From contig CAIIXF020000005.1 of the NCBI GenBank assembly GCA_903813345.2, forward strand, positions 8,127,375 through 8,191,374: 64,000 nucleotides of DNA, given 5' to 3'. Below the pieces are notes generated by a model. The model ran no database searches and was not told the origin of the DNA. It saw only the letters and a program-made list of their open reading frames with translations. Both the position numbers and the translations under genes were made by a program. Of this stretch, positions 43,668 to 55,800 are shown piece after piece; position 1 is the first letter of the stretch, and each line of letters opens with the position of its first letter. The DNA is from Owenia fusiformis. Taxonomy: Eukaryota; Annelida; Polychaeta; Sabellida; Oweniidae.

Positions 43668-44191
43668 CTGTAGATTGGGTTAATTTGGCGCCCGCTTTAA
43701 TTTGGCGAATTTGGCGAAATTGAAAAATTCACCAATATAAATCTTCGTCAAAATTTAGAATGAATCCCCGGGAATTATCTAGGGTATTTCGTCTAGTGTA
43801 TTTAGGTCACTTCCAGTTCAGTTTTTTCCAAAAATATGAAAAAATGTCTCTCATAAATTGGCTCAGAACTGGTCAGTCACTCATTAATACTCAGGGAAAA
43901 ACTAGAAAGGAAAAGCGCGTTATAGTAGCAGCATTGATCAAGGTGCAAAATGTAAATGATCTCACAAAAATGTACAAACAACGTTTGACGTGGTGAATAT
44001 CGCCAGTGGTCCTCAAAAGAAAAAATGAACATAGCCAAACATGCCCATTTACATGGTAATTCGTAAACAGCCTGTAAGTTTAACATTGCATTGACATTTT
44101 TTTTGCATATCCGCCAAAATAAATAGCCGCCAATATGCCAAAAATGGCAAAATCGCCGAATTAAGTAGCGCCAAATTAACCCAATCTACAG
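43668..44191. mobile_element. 524-bp TA-flanked MITE with CTGTAGAT termini, copy 2
   Basis: The perfect TIR CTGTAGATTGGGTTAATTTG is flanked by TA. Duplicated segment B has the empty site (GTGTGTAAGTG at about 62135), which confirms both ends and the target duplication. A 78-aa frame inside has no recognisable domain. Confidence 0.95.
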
Positions 44192-44289
44192 TAAGTGTAC
44201 AGCTAAATTTAAAGGGACAATGTGATGGAGAGGGAAAATTTTAGAATCTTTATCCCTCATATTACTATTTTATGCTTATTTTCTAATAC

Positions 44290-44405
44290 ACATAGGTTTT
44301 TAGCCTTGCTCAAGTCGGTCTCTTTTACTTATCTTGATTTCTATTATGGTAATAATTCAAGATCAGATAAGTAGAAAATACCGACTTATCAAGGCTAATT
44401 GGTTT
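44290..44405. repeat. Imperfect hairpin, in both duplicated segments
   Basis: TTAGCCTTG...AAGTCGG faces CCGACTT...CAAGGCTAA, with further pairing around CTTATCTTGAT. The counterpart is at about 62243-62348. Confidence 0.7.
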
Positions 44406-44698
44406 GAAACATCTGGAAAAAAGTAATTGTGATTTTCTAATCAATGAGACATTGAACCTCTGTTTATTTGTCTGCAATATCTTCCTGTATATGTCTACGA
44501 GGATATATGTACCTGTATATATGTACACACTTATCTATCTAACCAGGCACTGATACCAACAGTGGCATATTGTATTGTCATATTGTGTTTACTTTAAGTC
44601 ACTCAAAGAGGAATTGGCCACACTGCTGTAAAATGAAGTATCCATTTATTGGATTGTTTTTAAGGTATGAACTATTTAAATACATTTCCTTCATCATA

Positions 44699-44934
44699 CA
44701 GTAAAATCTGTGTAAATGGAACACGTTCGATACCTGGAAATAGTGTTCACTTTGGAGATGTTCCACATTTGCAGACAGTAAAACCTGTTTATATTGAACA
44801 TTTTTGCTGAGAACATTCAGAGTGTTCACTACAGAGAGGGTAATTTATATAGAATCCAGTAGCATATGTGCAGATGAAGTGTGTCAACTGGGGGACAGAT
44901 GTTCACTAGGTGTTCACTAAGACAGCTTTTACTG
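44699..44934. mobile_element. CAGTAAAA-type Tc1-like MITE, copy A
   Basis: It is TA-flanked, starts CAGTAAAATCTGTGTAAATG and ends CAGCTTTTACTG, with an internal CAGTAAAACCTG repeat. Copy B is 62646-62898. Confidence 0.7.
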
Positions 44935-45720
44935 TACACTCACTATATGGAGTAACAGGAGTTGGAAAAATGTTCCATTTAAAGGTTTAGTGTATTGTCT
45001 CATATAAACTTGTAGGAAACATGGCATATTGGAAAATGGGTTCATTCATACTAGAGCTACTTTTAGAGTCTTCTGTCAGACTTTGAAAATAAAGAAAGGC
45101 CACCACTTTTTGAGCCCAAAGTCAGAAATAATTGCTTGGATTTGAAATAAGGCTTTACGTTTACCTATTTGATGTTACAACAAATTTTATTGAAAGAATT
45201 CGAAATAGTCACAATCTGTATTGCGGAAAAATTACTTTTTAAGAATTATTTCTTTGTTATGTTTATCACAATAAGATTGAAAAATAGCTGTCAATTCAAC
45301 TGTAACTAGTTGGATTATCACTGCCTTTAAGGACTGGAGTATGGCTATCAGTTATTATTACTATACTACAGTGTACTCTGTGGTACTCGGGCAACTATCA
45401 CTTTTCTTTACTACTATTTGCTCTTAAAATTACTTTTATTGCCTGACATCTCATCTCTTATTTTCTACTCATAGATGCTTTATGTATGCTCTAGTATACC
45501 AATATAAAGCCTATGCCAGTAGTAAAATGAATTTCGTTAAGAGCTTTTTTCGTAATGAACCTTTTTTGAATCTCGTGAACCAATTTTTCTCTTTGTGCAT
45601 CCCAGGTTGAGGGTCACTTTTGCTTTTGAGAAATGGTCACAATTAAGATTTTTACGGAAAGCATTTGCCAATTATTAGTAATTGCAAGAGTTCTACCAAA
45701 ATGTTTTATTCTTCCTTCAG

Positions 45721-45922
45721 TGTAATACAGTGGCAGCATGTAGTTGCCCAAGGCCCCATGGTCCAGGGGGCCATTAGTGTTGCTGTCGGCCCCAAGGTAA
45801 TGTGGGGCTATGCCCAGGAGGCAGGTAGAGCTATGGAATGGACATTCAGAAACTTAAGAGGCCCAGACTATAACTACACAGGCCCAGAGATTGACCTACA
45901 GGGCCCTGGTTTTAATGTAACT
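45721..45922 (+). CDS. BPI-like gene, first recognised exon (copy A)
   Basis: The acceptor CTTCCTTCAG ends at 45720 and the donor GTGAGT starts at 45923 (phase 0 at the 3' end). It encodes VIQWQHVVAQGPMVQGAISV, then AVGPKVMWGYAQEAGRAMEW and RGPDYNYTGPEIDLQGPG. An internal ATACAG at 45730 is an alternative acceptor. The exon is present a second time at 63644-63845. Confidence 0.7.
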
Positions 45923-48900
45923 GTGAGTATTGAGTTTATGTCACCACTAAGAAGCATAATTGCAACTACGTGGTGATAGACATTTTGTCAGTTTGTTATG
46001 CATGTGCATGTGCACTTGTGCATGTGAGGTAACACATCTTTCTGGCTGGCTGTACAACCTGAAGTGATTAGTTTAAGGTGTTGAAAGCTTTAAAGTTTAA
46101 TGAAAAGGCATTTTCATTGAGTCATCATTGCTCTTGCATCAAGTTAAAAAATATGGGCTTTAAATTTGGTTTATCTTTTTTCTTTTATTTACCAAATAAG
46201 CCAGTCATTTCTGAATGGCTTTAATATGCATTATCCTTGGTGTCCTCTATTCATACAAGAAACAACAATGAAGATTCAATGCAGGATATAAGTGATGCAA
46301 ATTTAAATAATTTTGTTCATGGATTTCTACCAGCCTGTTGTTATTTCAATTTGTGTGATTCAGAGTATAATACATTCATTTTTACAATATGTCCTTTATT
46401 CTATCTATATACAGGGCCGTCAGATGTGGGGGTACGATGGGTGCGACCGCACCCCCCTTTGTTACCCCCAAATTTTTTTTTGAAAAATATTTTTTTTTGT
46501 AATTTTTTTTCATTGACTCATACACTTTGAAAGTACCCAGAGAGCACCAAATAGCATCTTAAAATTGTAAAATTTTCTAGGGGTATTGGCCACCCCTCAC
46601 ACCCCCCCCCCCCCACAAAATAATGGAAAAGTTCTAAATTTATTTTAGTGTTTTGTCTCAGACACTTTTAAAGTGCCCAGACATCATCAAATAGCTCCTT
46701 GATATAGTTTCTGGGGGACTTGCTCCCCTCTTGCATCTTGCACTTGCATACCCCCCCCCCTTGACCCTTGAAAATGTGATTTTCTCAAATTCTTTAATTG
46801 ACTCATACAATTTGAAAATGCCCAGAAAGCACCAAATAGCGTCGTAAAATTGTAAAATTTTCTAGGGGGAGTGGGCCACCCCTCACACACCAAACATAAC
46901 AATGGAAAAGTTCTGGATTTGTTTTATGTATTGTCTCAGACACTTTTAAATTGCCCAGACATCATCAAATAGCTCCTTGATAAAGTTAATGATTCTGGAA
47001 GACTAACACTTACTCGCCCTCTGCCATCCCCACTCCACCTCCCCCTCTGGCAGCCCCCCCCCCTTAACACCCCCCCCCCCAAAAAAAAAAAGAAATTGAG
47101 ATTTTTCAAATTTTTTTATTGACTCATACATTTTGAAAGTGCCCAGAAAGCACCAAATACAGCATCTTAAAATTGTAAAATTTTCTTGGGAAATATGCGC
47201 TTTTAGGCACAGACACTTAAAGTGCCCAAACTTCATCGAATGGCACCTAGATATTGTAAATTTTGATATGGGGGACAAACACTTGGTCCCCTCTGGCACC
47301 CCAACCCCACCTCCCCCTCTGGCACCCCAGCCCCCCCCCCCCTTTGACACTCCCAAAATTTGAAAAAAATTGTGATTGTTTTTCAATGTTTATTGACTAA
47401 TACCTTTAAAAGTGCCCAGAAGCACCAAATATCATCTTTAAATTGTAAAAGTTTCTAGGAGAGTTAGCCACCCCTCACATCCCCCACAAAACAAAATAAA
47501 TATTCTGAATTTCATGTATTGTCTCAGACATTTTTTAAGTAGCACCTTGATATGGTCAATGTTTCTGGGGGACAACCCCTTGCTGCCCTACTGGCACCCC
47601 ACCCCACTTCACCCTCTCATCCTCTTTGACACCCCCAAAAGAATTTGAAAAAAATTCACATTTTTCTTATTGACTCATATTGACCAGATGGTTGCAAATT
47701 CGCTCCAAATACAAGCAAATTTCAAAATTTTCCTGGGGGAGAACCCCCAGACCCCCCTGAATGCTTGGTTTTTTATTCACTCAACTCTTATTCGTGTGGT
47801 GCTGGCGTACTACTTAGGAACTTACACTTTGAAAGTGCCCAGAAAGCACCAAATAGCATTTCGAAACTGTAAAATTTTCTAGGGGGAGTGGACCACTCCT
47901 CACACCCCCACAAAACAATTGGAACGTTTGGAAGTTGCATTTGTTAATTCCAAACCAATATAGGGAGTAACTGACCCCCCCCCCCCCTCTGTCTTACGCG
48001 ATTTGATTTACGCGGCAAAAAAATTGACAATTTTATATTCTCTTTAGTAAGCTAAAAACCGCACCCCCCTTGGAGAAAAGTGTCTTACGGGCCTGATATA
48101 CATCTGATAAAACACTGATTACAATGTTTATATCTTTCCCATTGTTAAATCATCCCTTGAACTAAGACTTACAACTTTCCTGTTAAGTTCATCTTTTGTG
48201 TGCAACTGAAAATATTTCATTTGCAATATTGATTAATGAAATTCTCTTGAAAAACAAGCTATGATAAAAACAGAAAAAAATCATTGTGACATATACATGC
48301 AATGCAAAATATGTTTTTTTCCCTGGATTATTTCTAGGTATTAAGATGCATGTTTTTTATGTAATCTGATAGTAAACGGAAAACTTGACTTTTAATCTTG
48401 AGACATGTTGACTTGTCAAGTGAGCCTCTAATGAGATGAGATTTGAGGTGAACGCTCTAGCTTCAGTAATTATTAAATTTCTGTATTATTGATCTAAGCT
48501 CATCTGATTAAGGATCTAAGCTCATCTGATTAAGGATCTAAGCTCATCTGATTAAGGAGGACCTTCAACTGTCAGACAGTGTGATGGTTATCTTGTACTT
48601 ATTCTTTATACATTACATATAGGGCATCAATCTGTTGCCACTGTCGTTTGAAATTAACAATCAGCACATGTGATATCATCTCCACAAGTTTTATGACCCT
48701 TGGGTTTGCTTTTGGCACAATCGTAAGATACAATTCTTAGAAAACCATTGTTTACTTTAATAGGAAAAGAAATGAGATGAGATGGTTATGATGAATTTAA
48801 TGCCTTCCTCATAAGTACATTATGTGACATTTATTTCATATTCAAACTCTCATTAAAGACAAAAGAGCTGTCTTGCTCACTAATTAGCCCCAAACCATTT

Positions 48901-51900
48901 TTATTTGTCTTGTTCAGAGCATATTTAGTCCTAAGCTGTACACCAGGGTATCGACCATTGTGAAAATTCCTGCATATAAAGATTCTCCTTTTTACATATC
49001 AAACTATATTCTCTAATTTTGTTTTCCCAGTTGAAGAATGTAAGCATCAGCAAGGGAAACCTGGTAGGCATCAAGTCAAAACTCCTTGGAATGGTCCAAA
49101 AGAACTTTGACTTTCACCTCAAGATCATGTACAACCTGAGCCATGTATATAACCACTGGGAGGAAGCAGGGATTGTTTCTGGTCATGAGGGACCCATACC
49201 TTTTGACCACAAACTGTCAGGATATAAGGTCAGCTCATATACAATAATGATATACATAGTACAATATATATTTTTCGTAGATTTAATATCAGAAGTTGAA
49301 ATTAAATTGAGTAACATTTAAATATAATTGAGTCATTAACATTTGTTTCAAGGTAACAGTACATGAACATGACAAATAAAATGTTCAAATTGAATAATTA
49401 AATGAGAAAGATAGTTAAAGCAACTATTGCTGATAATTTAAACACCACCAGTCCTTTCTAGTGACGATACTCTCCATCCCATGTAATATAATAGCCTAAA
49501 AGGAGTATGACATTAATTCATATTTCTTGTGTAGATGAGTGTCAGTCTGGAGGTTGATGCAAATGTCAGATGTGTAGAGATTGAAGATGGACCGATCTGT
49601 GTGATATGGCAGCCACGTCCTAAATACAAGATCCACAATCTCGATTTCAAACTACCACCTGAATCATATCTCCACCTCGCTCCTCGTGAGAAAGTCCAGG
49701 GTAAAATAGAGGACTGGCTGCTAATGAATTACACCAAAAAATTGCATTTTATGCGATCCTTGAGCATCAACTTTACATCCACGTTGGATACGATTGGATT
49801 CAGCGGGGGCATCACAGAAGATATTGTGTTTGATTTTGGTGGGACTGTCACATCTTTGAATTTCACTGGAATGCAGGGTTGTCAGTAAGTGGCTCAGGGT
49901 TTTGTCTCCTGTGAATAAATTGTACTACAATATATCACTTAAACATCTAAGTTTGTCATTATCTCACCACCACTAGTGGTGACATATTGTTATAGTCTCC
50001 AACTTTTTTGTGGACAGTGATCAGTGGACAGCATTTAGTGGTTGGTGTCTGTAAAAAATGGCAGGTGGTGATATTTTGCATGTTACAATTATCTACAATT
50101 AATCTAAAACACTCTCTCTCTCTACTGGCCAGTATTATTCCTTGTGGACAGGTGTGTATTGCAGAGAGGGCTCATTAACATGTCTTGAACAGGACTTGAA
50201 AGGTCCCATGTAGTTTCCTTACAACAGAGGGTGTTCTCTCAGACAGGTTTTACAGTATTTAATTTAATGTATACAAAGGTAGTGATCATTCCTAGATCCT
50301 ATTTGCCTTTTTCCTTCTCTGCGTCAATTTCAGTAATCATCTAAATCATTTCTTCAATCAAATAAATTAAGAAAACAAGTCAAATTATTACGATTATTAA
50401 AGTCAGTTCCTAAGGAAACCATTGCAGTTTTTTCACATTGCACTTTTGGCCAAATACATGTACATGAATCATATACACATTTATCTTAATTTGGTTGAAC
50501 AATGATTGATATGAAAAAGGTTAATTGAAGTACCATCTCTTGATTGCTTCTTGTTTGTTTGAAATTGATTGATTAATGATTTGTTTGATTAATCACTTGA
50601 TGAGTTCACTTGTTTGTTTTAGGATGCGTACAATGGGGGTTGCGTCACTGAGGAACAGGATGGATATGCCAGAGTGGGTCCTCAAGGTTCCATCAGCCCC
50701 TCTGCCTGATATAGCATAGTACGTAGACATTTGCAATTATAGTCAAGTAAAATGTGATTCTTTAAAAGGCCCCTAAAGGCTGATTGTCTGTCTAGTAGAA
50801 TTTTCAGAACATTTTGACATGTTGTTTTGACATACCATTTTTTCTGACTTGCATGTGCCAGTTAATTGGTGTCTGCAGCCTGTAACAAACTGTTACACTG
50901 TTGTAACCATATGTAGGGGGTCACATTTTGTCATGTTAATGTGTTGTTTTTATGCTTACACTGTAATATACGTGTAATCGCAAAAATGAATAAAGACGCT
51001 TTAGAATGACGAGGGGTATGCACTGTTTCAAATACACCTAAATAGCCTTTGCTAAAGTGCAGATCTGTTTTTAAGTTAATTTTACATTGTGTACATACTT
51101 GGTTTAATACGGTCTGAACTAAACACTTCAGTTTATTGCAAAGAATTATAATTGAAGTAAATGTTAAATTCCTAAAAGGTCCTACGTGACCATTAGTTGC
51201 AGTTCGCCAGTTACACCCTTTCTCTGAGAAACTTAGTCACATTATTTTTAAACAAATTCACAATTTTAAATAGTCCTTCAAATCAACCTTTTGAAATCAA
51301 ATTGAAAAGTTTCACATATCACATTTGTATGACATTTGGTATGACTATAAGACAAAGTGATTTAAACTTTATATGGGGCGTTTAAGGAAGGATCGGAGTG
51401 ACTTTTACACATCAGCCCTGGGCATATAGAGGATTTAATCATACATGACTACCTGACTACTGAATTCTACTGAAAATCCTTAATGTTTAGGTATATTATT
51501 TCTTGTCTTGTATTAGCCAATCGAGCCTTGACCTTGGCAAAGAGATTCCAGAAAACCATTTATTTTGTCATTCTTGTTTTGTTCATGGCATCAAATTGAA
51601 ACTTATAATTATATATGTCAAGTGGAATATATCATTATTCAAAAACATCAATTTTTCATCTTGTTTTTTGTTATTCCAATAATCTGATTAAATAGTGACA
51701 TTTTAAGGATTACTTAACCCAATGACATATTACCAACCAGCTACCCATAAATGAAACAATCATGTTTATTTTTACATGAGATGAACTTAAGACATATATT
51801 GAATCTGATTTAAAGAATTGAGCAACCTTGTAATGAAGATTATAAGTAACTAGAGATAATTGGATATTTTATTCAAAATTGGGCAGAATGATTTAAAATA

Positions 51901-53131
51901 GGTGTAACTTGAGAGATATTGTGACAGAGCATGTTTACATTGTCGGTTGTTTTTAGGTAGTTTATAGCCTGAGGTAGATTAGCTTTACTTATAATGATGC
52001 CAGCTGATGTTCAGAGATAAGATTACATTTGTTCGTTTTTTATCAAACTAATTGATTTAATCAGAGACTTTCCATAGGAACTACCTGATTTTCTATACCA
52101 TTAATATACAATGAATTAAAAGCCTGTGATTCAGATTCCTGATACTGCAGATTACTTTTTACGGCTAATTACACTCTCTAATCTGTTTTGTTTTGTATCA
52201 TTATTTTCACTGTATTATGTTTGCCTTTATCCTATTTGTAGCACCTGATCAATGCAGTTAATGATCAGGTGTACATTTCAAGGATGTAGCATTAAATACT
52301 TTTCCAACAAAGTCAGTTCATTACTCACGTTCTACTCGTTGACATGTGTAGGTGTTCTTTAATGTACATTGAGCAATCACGATGTATAGATTTATCAAAA
52401 ACATCCAAATGGCAGCCAGAAAACAAGATGGCCATCCAAAAGTTAATCATGTGTAGAACTTGGTATTTTTCAAGGATATAGAGTTTTAAAAATACATTTC
52501 CAATAAATTCAGTATATTGAACTTTACATGTTTACATGTGTCTGTGTAATTTTAATTGGCATATATTTATAGAAAATATTACAATCCCACCACCAGGAAT
52601 AAATAGAAAGGCTGTCCATCCTATCTGTCTGTTTATGACCTGTGCTCAAGAAGAAATTTCCAATATGGTCACTCGCCCAATTCAAAATGTTTTATGTTTT
52701 TGGATTATTGTGATGGTAATTTGAAACTTGGGGGACAAGGAGGCCATTGATACACTGTTTATTTGTGAAAGAGATCATTGGTTGGGATGTAAGCATTTCC
52801 TGGTTACTGGTTGTACTTTTCAAATTCAGTGTATTTCTTAAAGATTTTATTTTTCCCCTTTTGGCCACTATACTTGCATATATAGAACCATATCAAGACC
52901 AAAGTGTGTTAAAAATCAAATTGTCTTCTATGTATTTACACATGTGCATTGTGTTTTTTTTACATCACATTTTCATTTACTTATAGCAAGCATGATGCCG
53001 TGTACGTTGTATCAACTGATGCATTCCAAAGTTTGTTCTGGGCCCATATCTTAAATGGATCAATGGATATTCAGTTTGTTGGGCAGAGTCCTGTCTTTTC
53101 CACTAACTACTTCAAAGGCACTCCTCTTCAG
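45721..53131 (+). CDS. BPI/LBP/PLTP-like secreted lipid-binding protein gene, partial (five exons)
   Basis: Exons 45721-45922, 49031-49228, 49535-49884, 50623-50718 and 52987-53131 join in phase to about 330 aa. The order of segments resembles the N-terminal barrel and linker of BPI-family proteins. GPKVMWGYAQEAGRAMEW corresponds to the first amphipathic helix. MSVSLEVDANVRC corresponds to the strand region before the barrel helix. PDIAYKHDAVYVVSTDAFQS corresponds to the central linker where human BPI has a similar 'HDRMVYLGLSDY' pattern. Eight N-x-S/T sequons support a secreted glycoprotein. No signal-peptide exon or C-terminal barrel was found, and the second Cys of the conserved BPI disulfide is not evident. 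Family knowledge suggests binding of LPS or lipids outside the cell; the family call is by eye and moderate. Confidence 0.5.
46412..48095. mobile_element. C-rich element of ~1.7 kb with tandem ~280-bp subrepeats
   Basis: Subrepeats share AAAGTGCCCAGAAAGCACCA and TTGTAAAATTTTCTAGGGG and recur near 46530, 46810, 47130, 47410 and 47830, separated by poly-C runs. The ends CAGGGCCG and CGGGCCTG are roughly inverted and flanked by ATATA on both sides. The 127-aa frame on minus (47003-47386) is Gly-rich poly-C shadow. It lies in the BPI-like first intron. Confidence 0.6.
48497..48557 (+). repeat. 22-bp triplicate (GATCTAAGCTCATCTGATTA..)
   Basis: Three nearly identical units in the BPI-like first intron. 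Confidence 0.9.
49031..49228 (+). CDS. BPI-like gene exon (66 codons)
   Basis: The acceptor TTTTCCCAG ends at 49030 and the donor GTCAGC starts at 49229, phase 0 to 0. It encodes LKNVSISKGNLVGIKSKLLG, then a stretch with KNFDFHLKIMYNLSHVYNHW and FDHKLSGYK. Alternating hydrophobic strand patterns and two sequons fit a lipid-binding barrel. Confidence 0.7.
49535..49884 (+). CDS. BPI-like gene exon (largest, about 117 codons)
   Basis: The acceptor TTGTGTAG ends at 49534 and the donor GTAAGT starts at 49885 (phase 2). It encodes MSVSLEVDANVRCVEIEDGP, a barrel-like region, an amphipathic helix candidate (REKVQGKIEDWLLMNYTKKL) and two further sequons. Cysteines occur in NVRC, GPIC and MQGC. No Cys occurs where the BPI-family helix normally supplies the second half of its disulfide. 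Confidence 0.72.
49962..50095 (+). repeat. Palindrome-headed interspersed repeat, full copy
   Basis: It has the same organisation as 15660-15797. It lies in the BPI-like intron just after the 49535-49884 exon. Confidence 0.8.
50623..50718 (+). CDS. BPI-like gene exon (32 codons)
   Basis: The acceptor TGTTTTAG ends at 50622 and the donor GTACGT starts at 50719, phase 2 to phase 2. It encodes MRTMGVASLRNRMDMPEWVL and then KVPSAPLPDIA. The Pro-rich end leads into the linker completed by the next exon. Confidence 0.65.
50719..52986. other. BPI-like intron without recognised genes
   Basis: It holds one palindrome-headed repeat (about 50820-50955) and a small perfect hairpin, CACCTGATCA/TGATCAGGTG, at 52242-52271. 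Confidence 0.5.
52987..53131 (+). CDS. BPI-like gene exon, last one found
   Basis: The acceptor TTACTTATAG ends at 52986 and the donor GTGAGT starts at 53132, phase 2 to phase 0. It encodes KHDAVYVVSTDAFQSLFWAH, then ILNGSMDIQFVGQSPVFSTN and YFKGTPLQ. This is the segment most like the BPI-family central linker. An open donor shows that the gene continues, but I found no convincing next exon before 63644. Confidence 0.72.
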
Positions 53132-53768
53132 GTGAGTCTCTTATAATACTCAAAGGGGGGCATTAGGACCAGGAATCAAAACCTTGTTATATAGCCCTAA
53201 AGAGCCCTCCATTGTAACAAATGGCAGGTAGTGACATTTATATTTTAATGCCTTGTTTTGTTCTGTTATATAGCCCTTCACTTATATAATTTATGACATA
53301 TGTTGCATTGGCCATGTCTCAATCAGGGTTATCTGGGAAAAGACATTTGCTGTTTTATCTCTGACCCCTGTTGCAATCTTTGACACATCGCATCTTTTAT
53401 ACCTTACTGTGGTGAGTCGTGACGTGCATTATTCAAACACAGATTTAATTATTGTATTAAAACAAGGACACACTCAGGCCAGTGATAATTCACTTGTGAT
53501 CTTCGGACTGTGTTATTCAATAGCAGATTGCGACTGTAATTGCAAATATCTCTTTGATTACCGCTCACTGATTAAAGGAAGGAAAGAAGCAATCAAGAGA
53601 TCTGAAGTAGCTGAGAGTCACCTTTGCTCATCCTGATGTTCATCACATCTTTATGTTTCAATAGAAACAGGATCTCATGGCTGAGAAGAAATGAGATGTC
53701 ATGGTTTAATCATGATGCCTTTGCACTTTGAACTTCAGTTTCTTCAATTCTACTTCGAGTTTATTGTT

Positions 53769-53935
53769 GTCACCACAAGTGGTGACATATTGTTATGTCA
53801 CCATTACAAGTTGTTACAAGTTGTTACAGTCTCAAAGTTTTTTTGTGGAAGCTGTTCGTCATTTGGCAGTCAGCTTCTGGGATTTGGTGTCTTTAACAAA
53901 TAACAGGTGGTGATATTTTGCATGTTAATGCCTTG
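53769..53935 (+). repeat. Palindrome-headed interspersed repeat with duplicated head
   Basis: It contains GTCACCACAAGTGGTGACAT and then a second, partial head (GTCACCATTACAAGTTG) before the usual body. Two 60-70 aa frames here are repeat-derived. Confidence 0.75.
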
Positions 53936-54439
53936 TGTATTATTTACTTACCTCTCAGTAATTATTCTAAAATATGAGCCTATGATATTTAAAGGAGCCC
54001 AGTGCCTAGTTTTGATACAAACACACACAGACTGTGAATAAACTCAGATCAATTCATGATAACCTTTAACTTATGCCATCAGTAGACATTGTTACAATTC
54101 TCCTGATCCTTCTCTGGATTTACGGATGTCCTGTATTTCTTAGCTCAGTGAGATGCCAATTGAAGGCTTTTTGAATTTTTGACATTTGACGTAGATTTTG
54201 ATGAGGAGAGAGGCACAATGCAAATTAAACAAAGTACAAGACTGGGAAGTCGTTGCTATTACCCTGGGAGATATAGAATTCTATTCTTTAAGATGATTGA
54301 CTATGTGAGATGAATTCTTGACATAATATGATAAAAATGATGTATTTGATCTCCATTGAGTTAAAATATCCATCTGGTCATGTTAAGTCCGTACATTTCT
54401 CTTCAAGGGGTTTTCATATCATTTTTATTTTATTTTTAT

Positions 54440-54800
54440 TCTCTTTCTTTTAAAGAGTTACTTCAACATTTCTTTTAAACCTTTATTCTGTTTCTCTTAA
54501 AGATTCATTCAATTTCTCTAAAAGGTTTATCTCATACCATTTTCTAAAAAGGTAATTCCATTTCTCTTAAAGGGATATTTCATACCACTTTCTAAAAGGG
54601 TTATTCAACAATTTTTCTACGATGGTTATTAAATTTTCTCTTGAAGGGTTACTCAATACACTTTCTTAAAGTTACATTTTTTCTGAAAGGGTTATTCCAC
54701 CATTTCTTTTAAATAAATGTTCCAACATTTTTATTCTCTTAAGGGTTATTCCAAAGGTTCATGTCTATGCTATTTTTCTTAAAGGGTTATTCCACAATCT
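54440..54800 (+). repeat. Degenerate tandem repeat (TCTCTTAAAGGGTTATTCCA-like)
   Basis: About a dozen diverged units of roughly 30 bp. Confidence 0.75.
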
Positions 54801-54975
54801 CTCTTAAATGGTTTTCATATTTCGCGAATTTTCCAAATCTTGCCTAAACCGCGAAAATTACCGGGAGTACAGTATAAAAAGATTATGGTAGAGTTAATGT
54901 CTTTTCTCCTCACTGCCAATGTTAAATTAGCAAAATGTCAGCCTAAAGTTGGGTTCTTTATAGTATCCATTTTAA

Positions 54976-55230
54976 AGGGGCAACAAGGACTGTAGAGAGA
55001 AAATTCGAAATTTTTTAATTTTTCTGAGCTATCAGGTCAATATTTGGCTGAATGTCTTCTTTGACAGACCTGTTTTCTTAAAATGTCTGGATAAACTATC
55101 AATATCAGCATTAAGAAGTGTAAATTCAGTTCAAAGCTTCTATAAAGGGAGTCCCACTTATAGATTTTTAAGATTAATTTTGACACTGGTCGAATTGTTG
55201 AATGGCCCCCCTGCACTAATTGTTGCACCT
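54976..55230. mobile_element. TTAA-flanked MITE, copy 2
   Basis: It has the same termini and TTAA flanks as copy 1 and shares internal sequence such as GGATAAACTATCAATWTCAG. It is shorter because of an internal deletion. Confidence 0.8.
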
Positions 55231-55800
55231 TTAATTACTCCAAAGTCAGACAATTTTACTGAAATCAATGGACTGTTTAATTTGATATAATACATCAAAG
55301 AACCCATTTCTGTGCATCTATAGCTGTTTATGGTCATTTCTTTTCATCACTGCACTGATTGCCTTGCAAATCAAGCCTATCTCCTCTATTTTACACATTA
55401 GTAAGATAACTTCCAAAATTAATTAGATTTTCTTTGTGTGACGTCAAGCACCCAATATAGGGTGATAAGATGACTGAATAACTGTGAGTACATAACGATA
55501 AAGTTATGCAAGTATGATGCATGGTATAATGACTACATGATGTTCAACCAGCTAAATATTAATTTTCAATATTTTGATATGAAGTCAACCTTGACATAAA
55601 TCTTACCATTGGGAATTGCCCCTCCCAATGTGGAAATATCAAGGTACCAATATTGAAACTGTCTCTGAATTCATATGGTAAAGCATTAACATGCAAAATG
55701 TCACCACCTGCCATTTGTTACAGATCTCAAACTGCCAAACACCAACCACCCATCACTGCCACAAATGGTGACATCATGTCACAATTTATGGTGGTGACAT

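Larger units (their letters stand above)
41281..46078 (+). repeat. Segmental duplication, copy A
   Basis: It begins inside the 23-bp satellite and contains a short MITE, a 21-bp minisatellite, a 524-bp MITE and the BPI-like exon. It matches 60062-64000 in the same orientation at roughly 95% by eye, apart from indels. The true right end is unknown because copy B runs off the window. Confidence 0.93.

Noticed and set aside
44290-44405. Possible tRNA or microRNA gene from the hairpin
   Set aside because: No cloverleaf or A/B box; imperfect AT-rich stem within duplicated repeat sequence.
47003-47386. 127-aa Gly-rich minus-strand frame
   Set aside because: Shadow of poly-C runs in a repetitive element.
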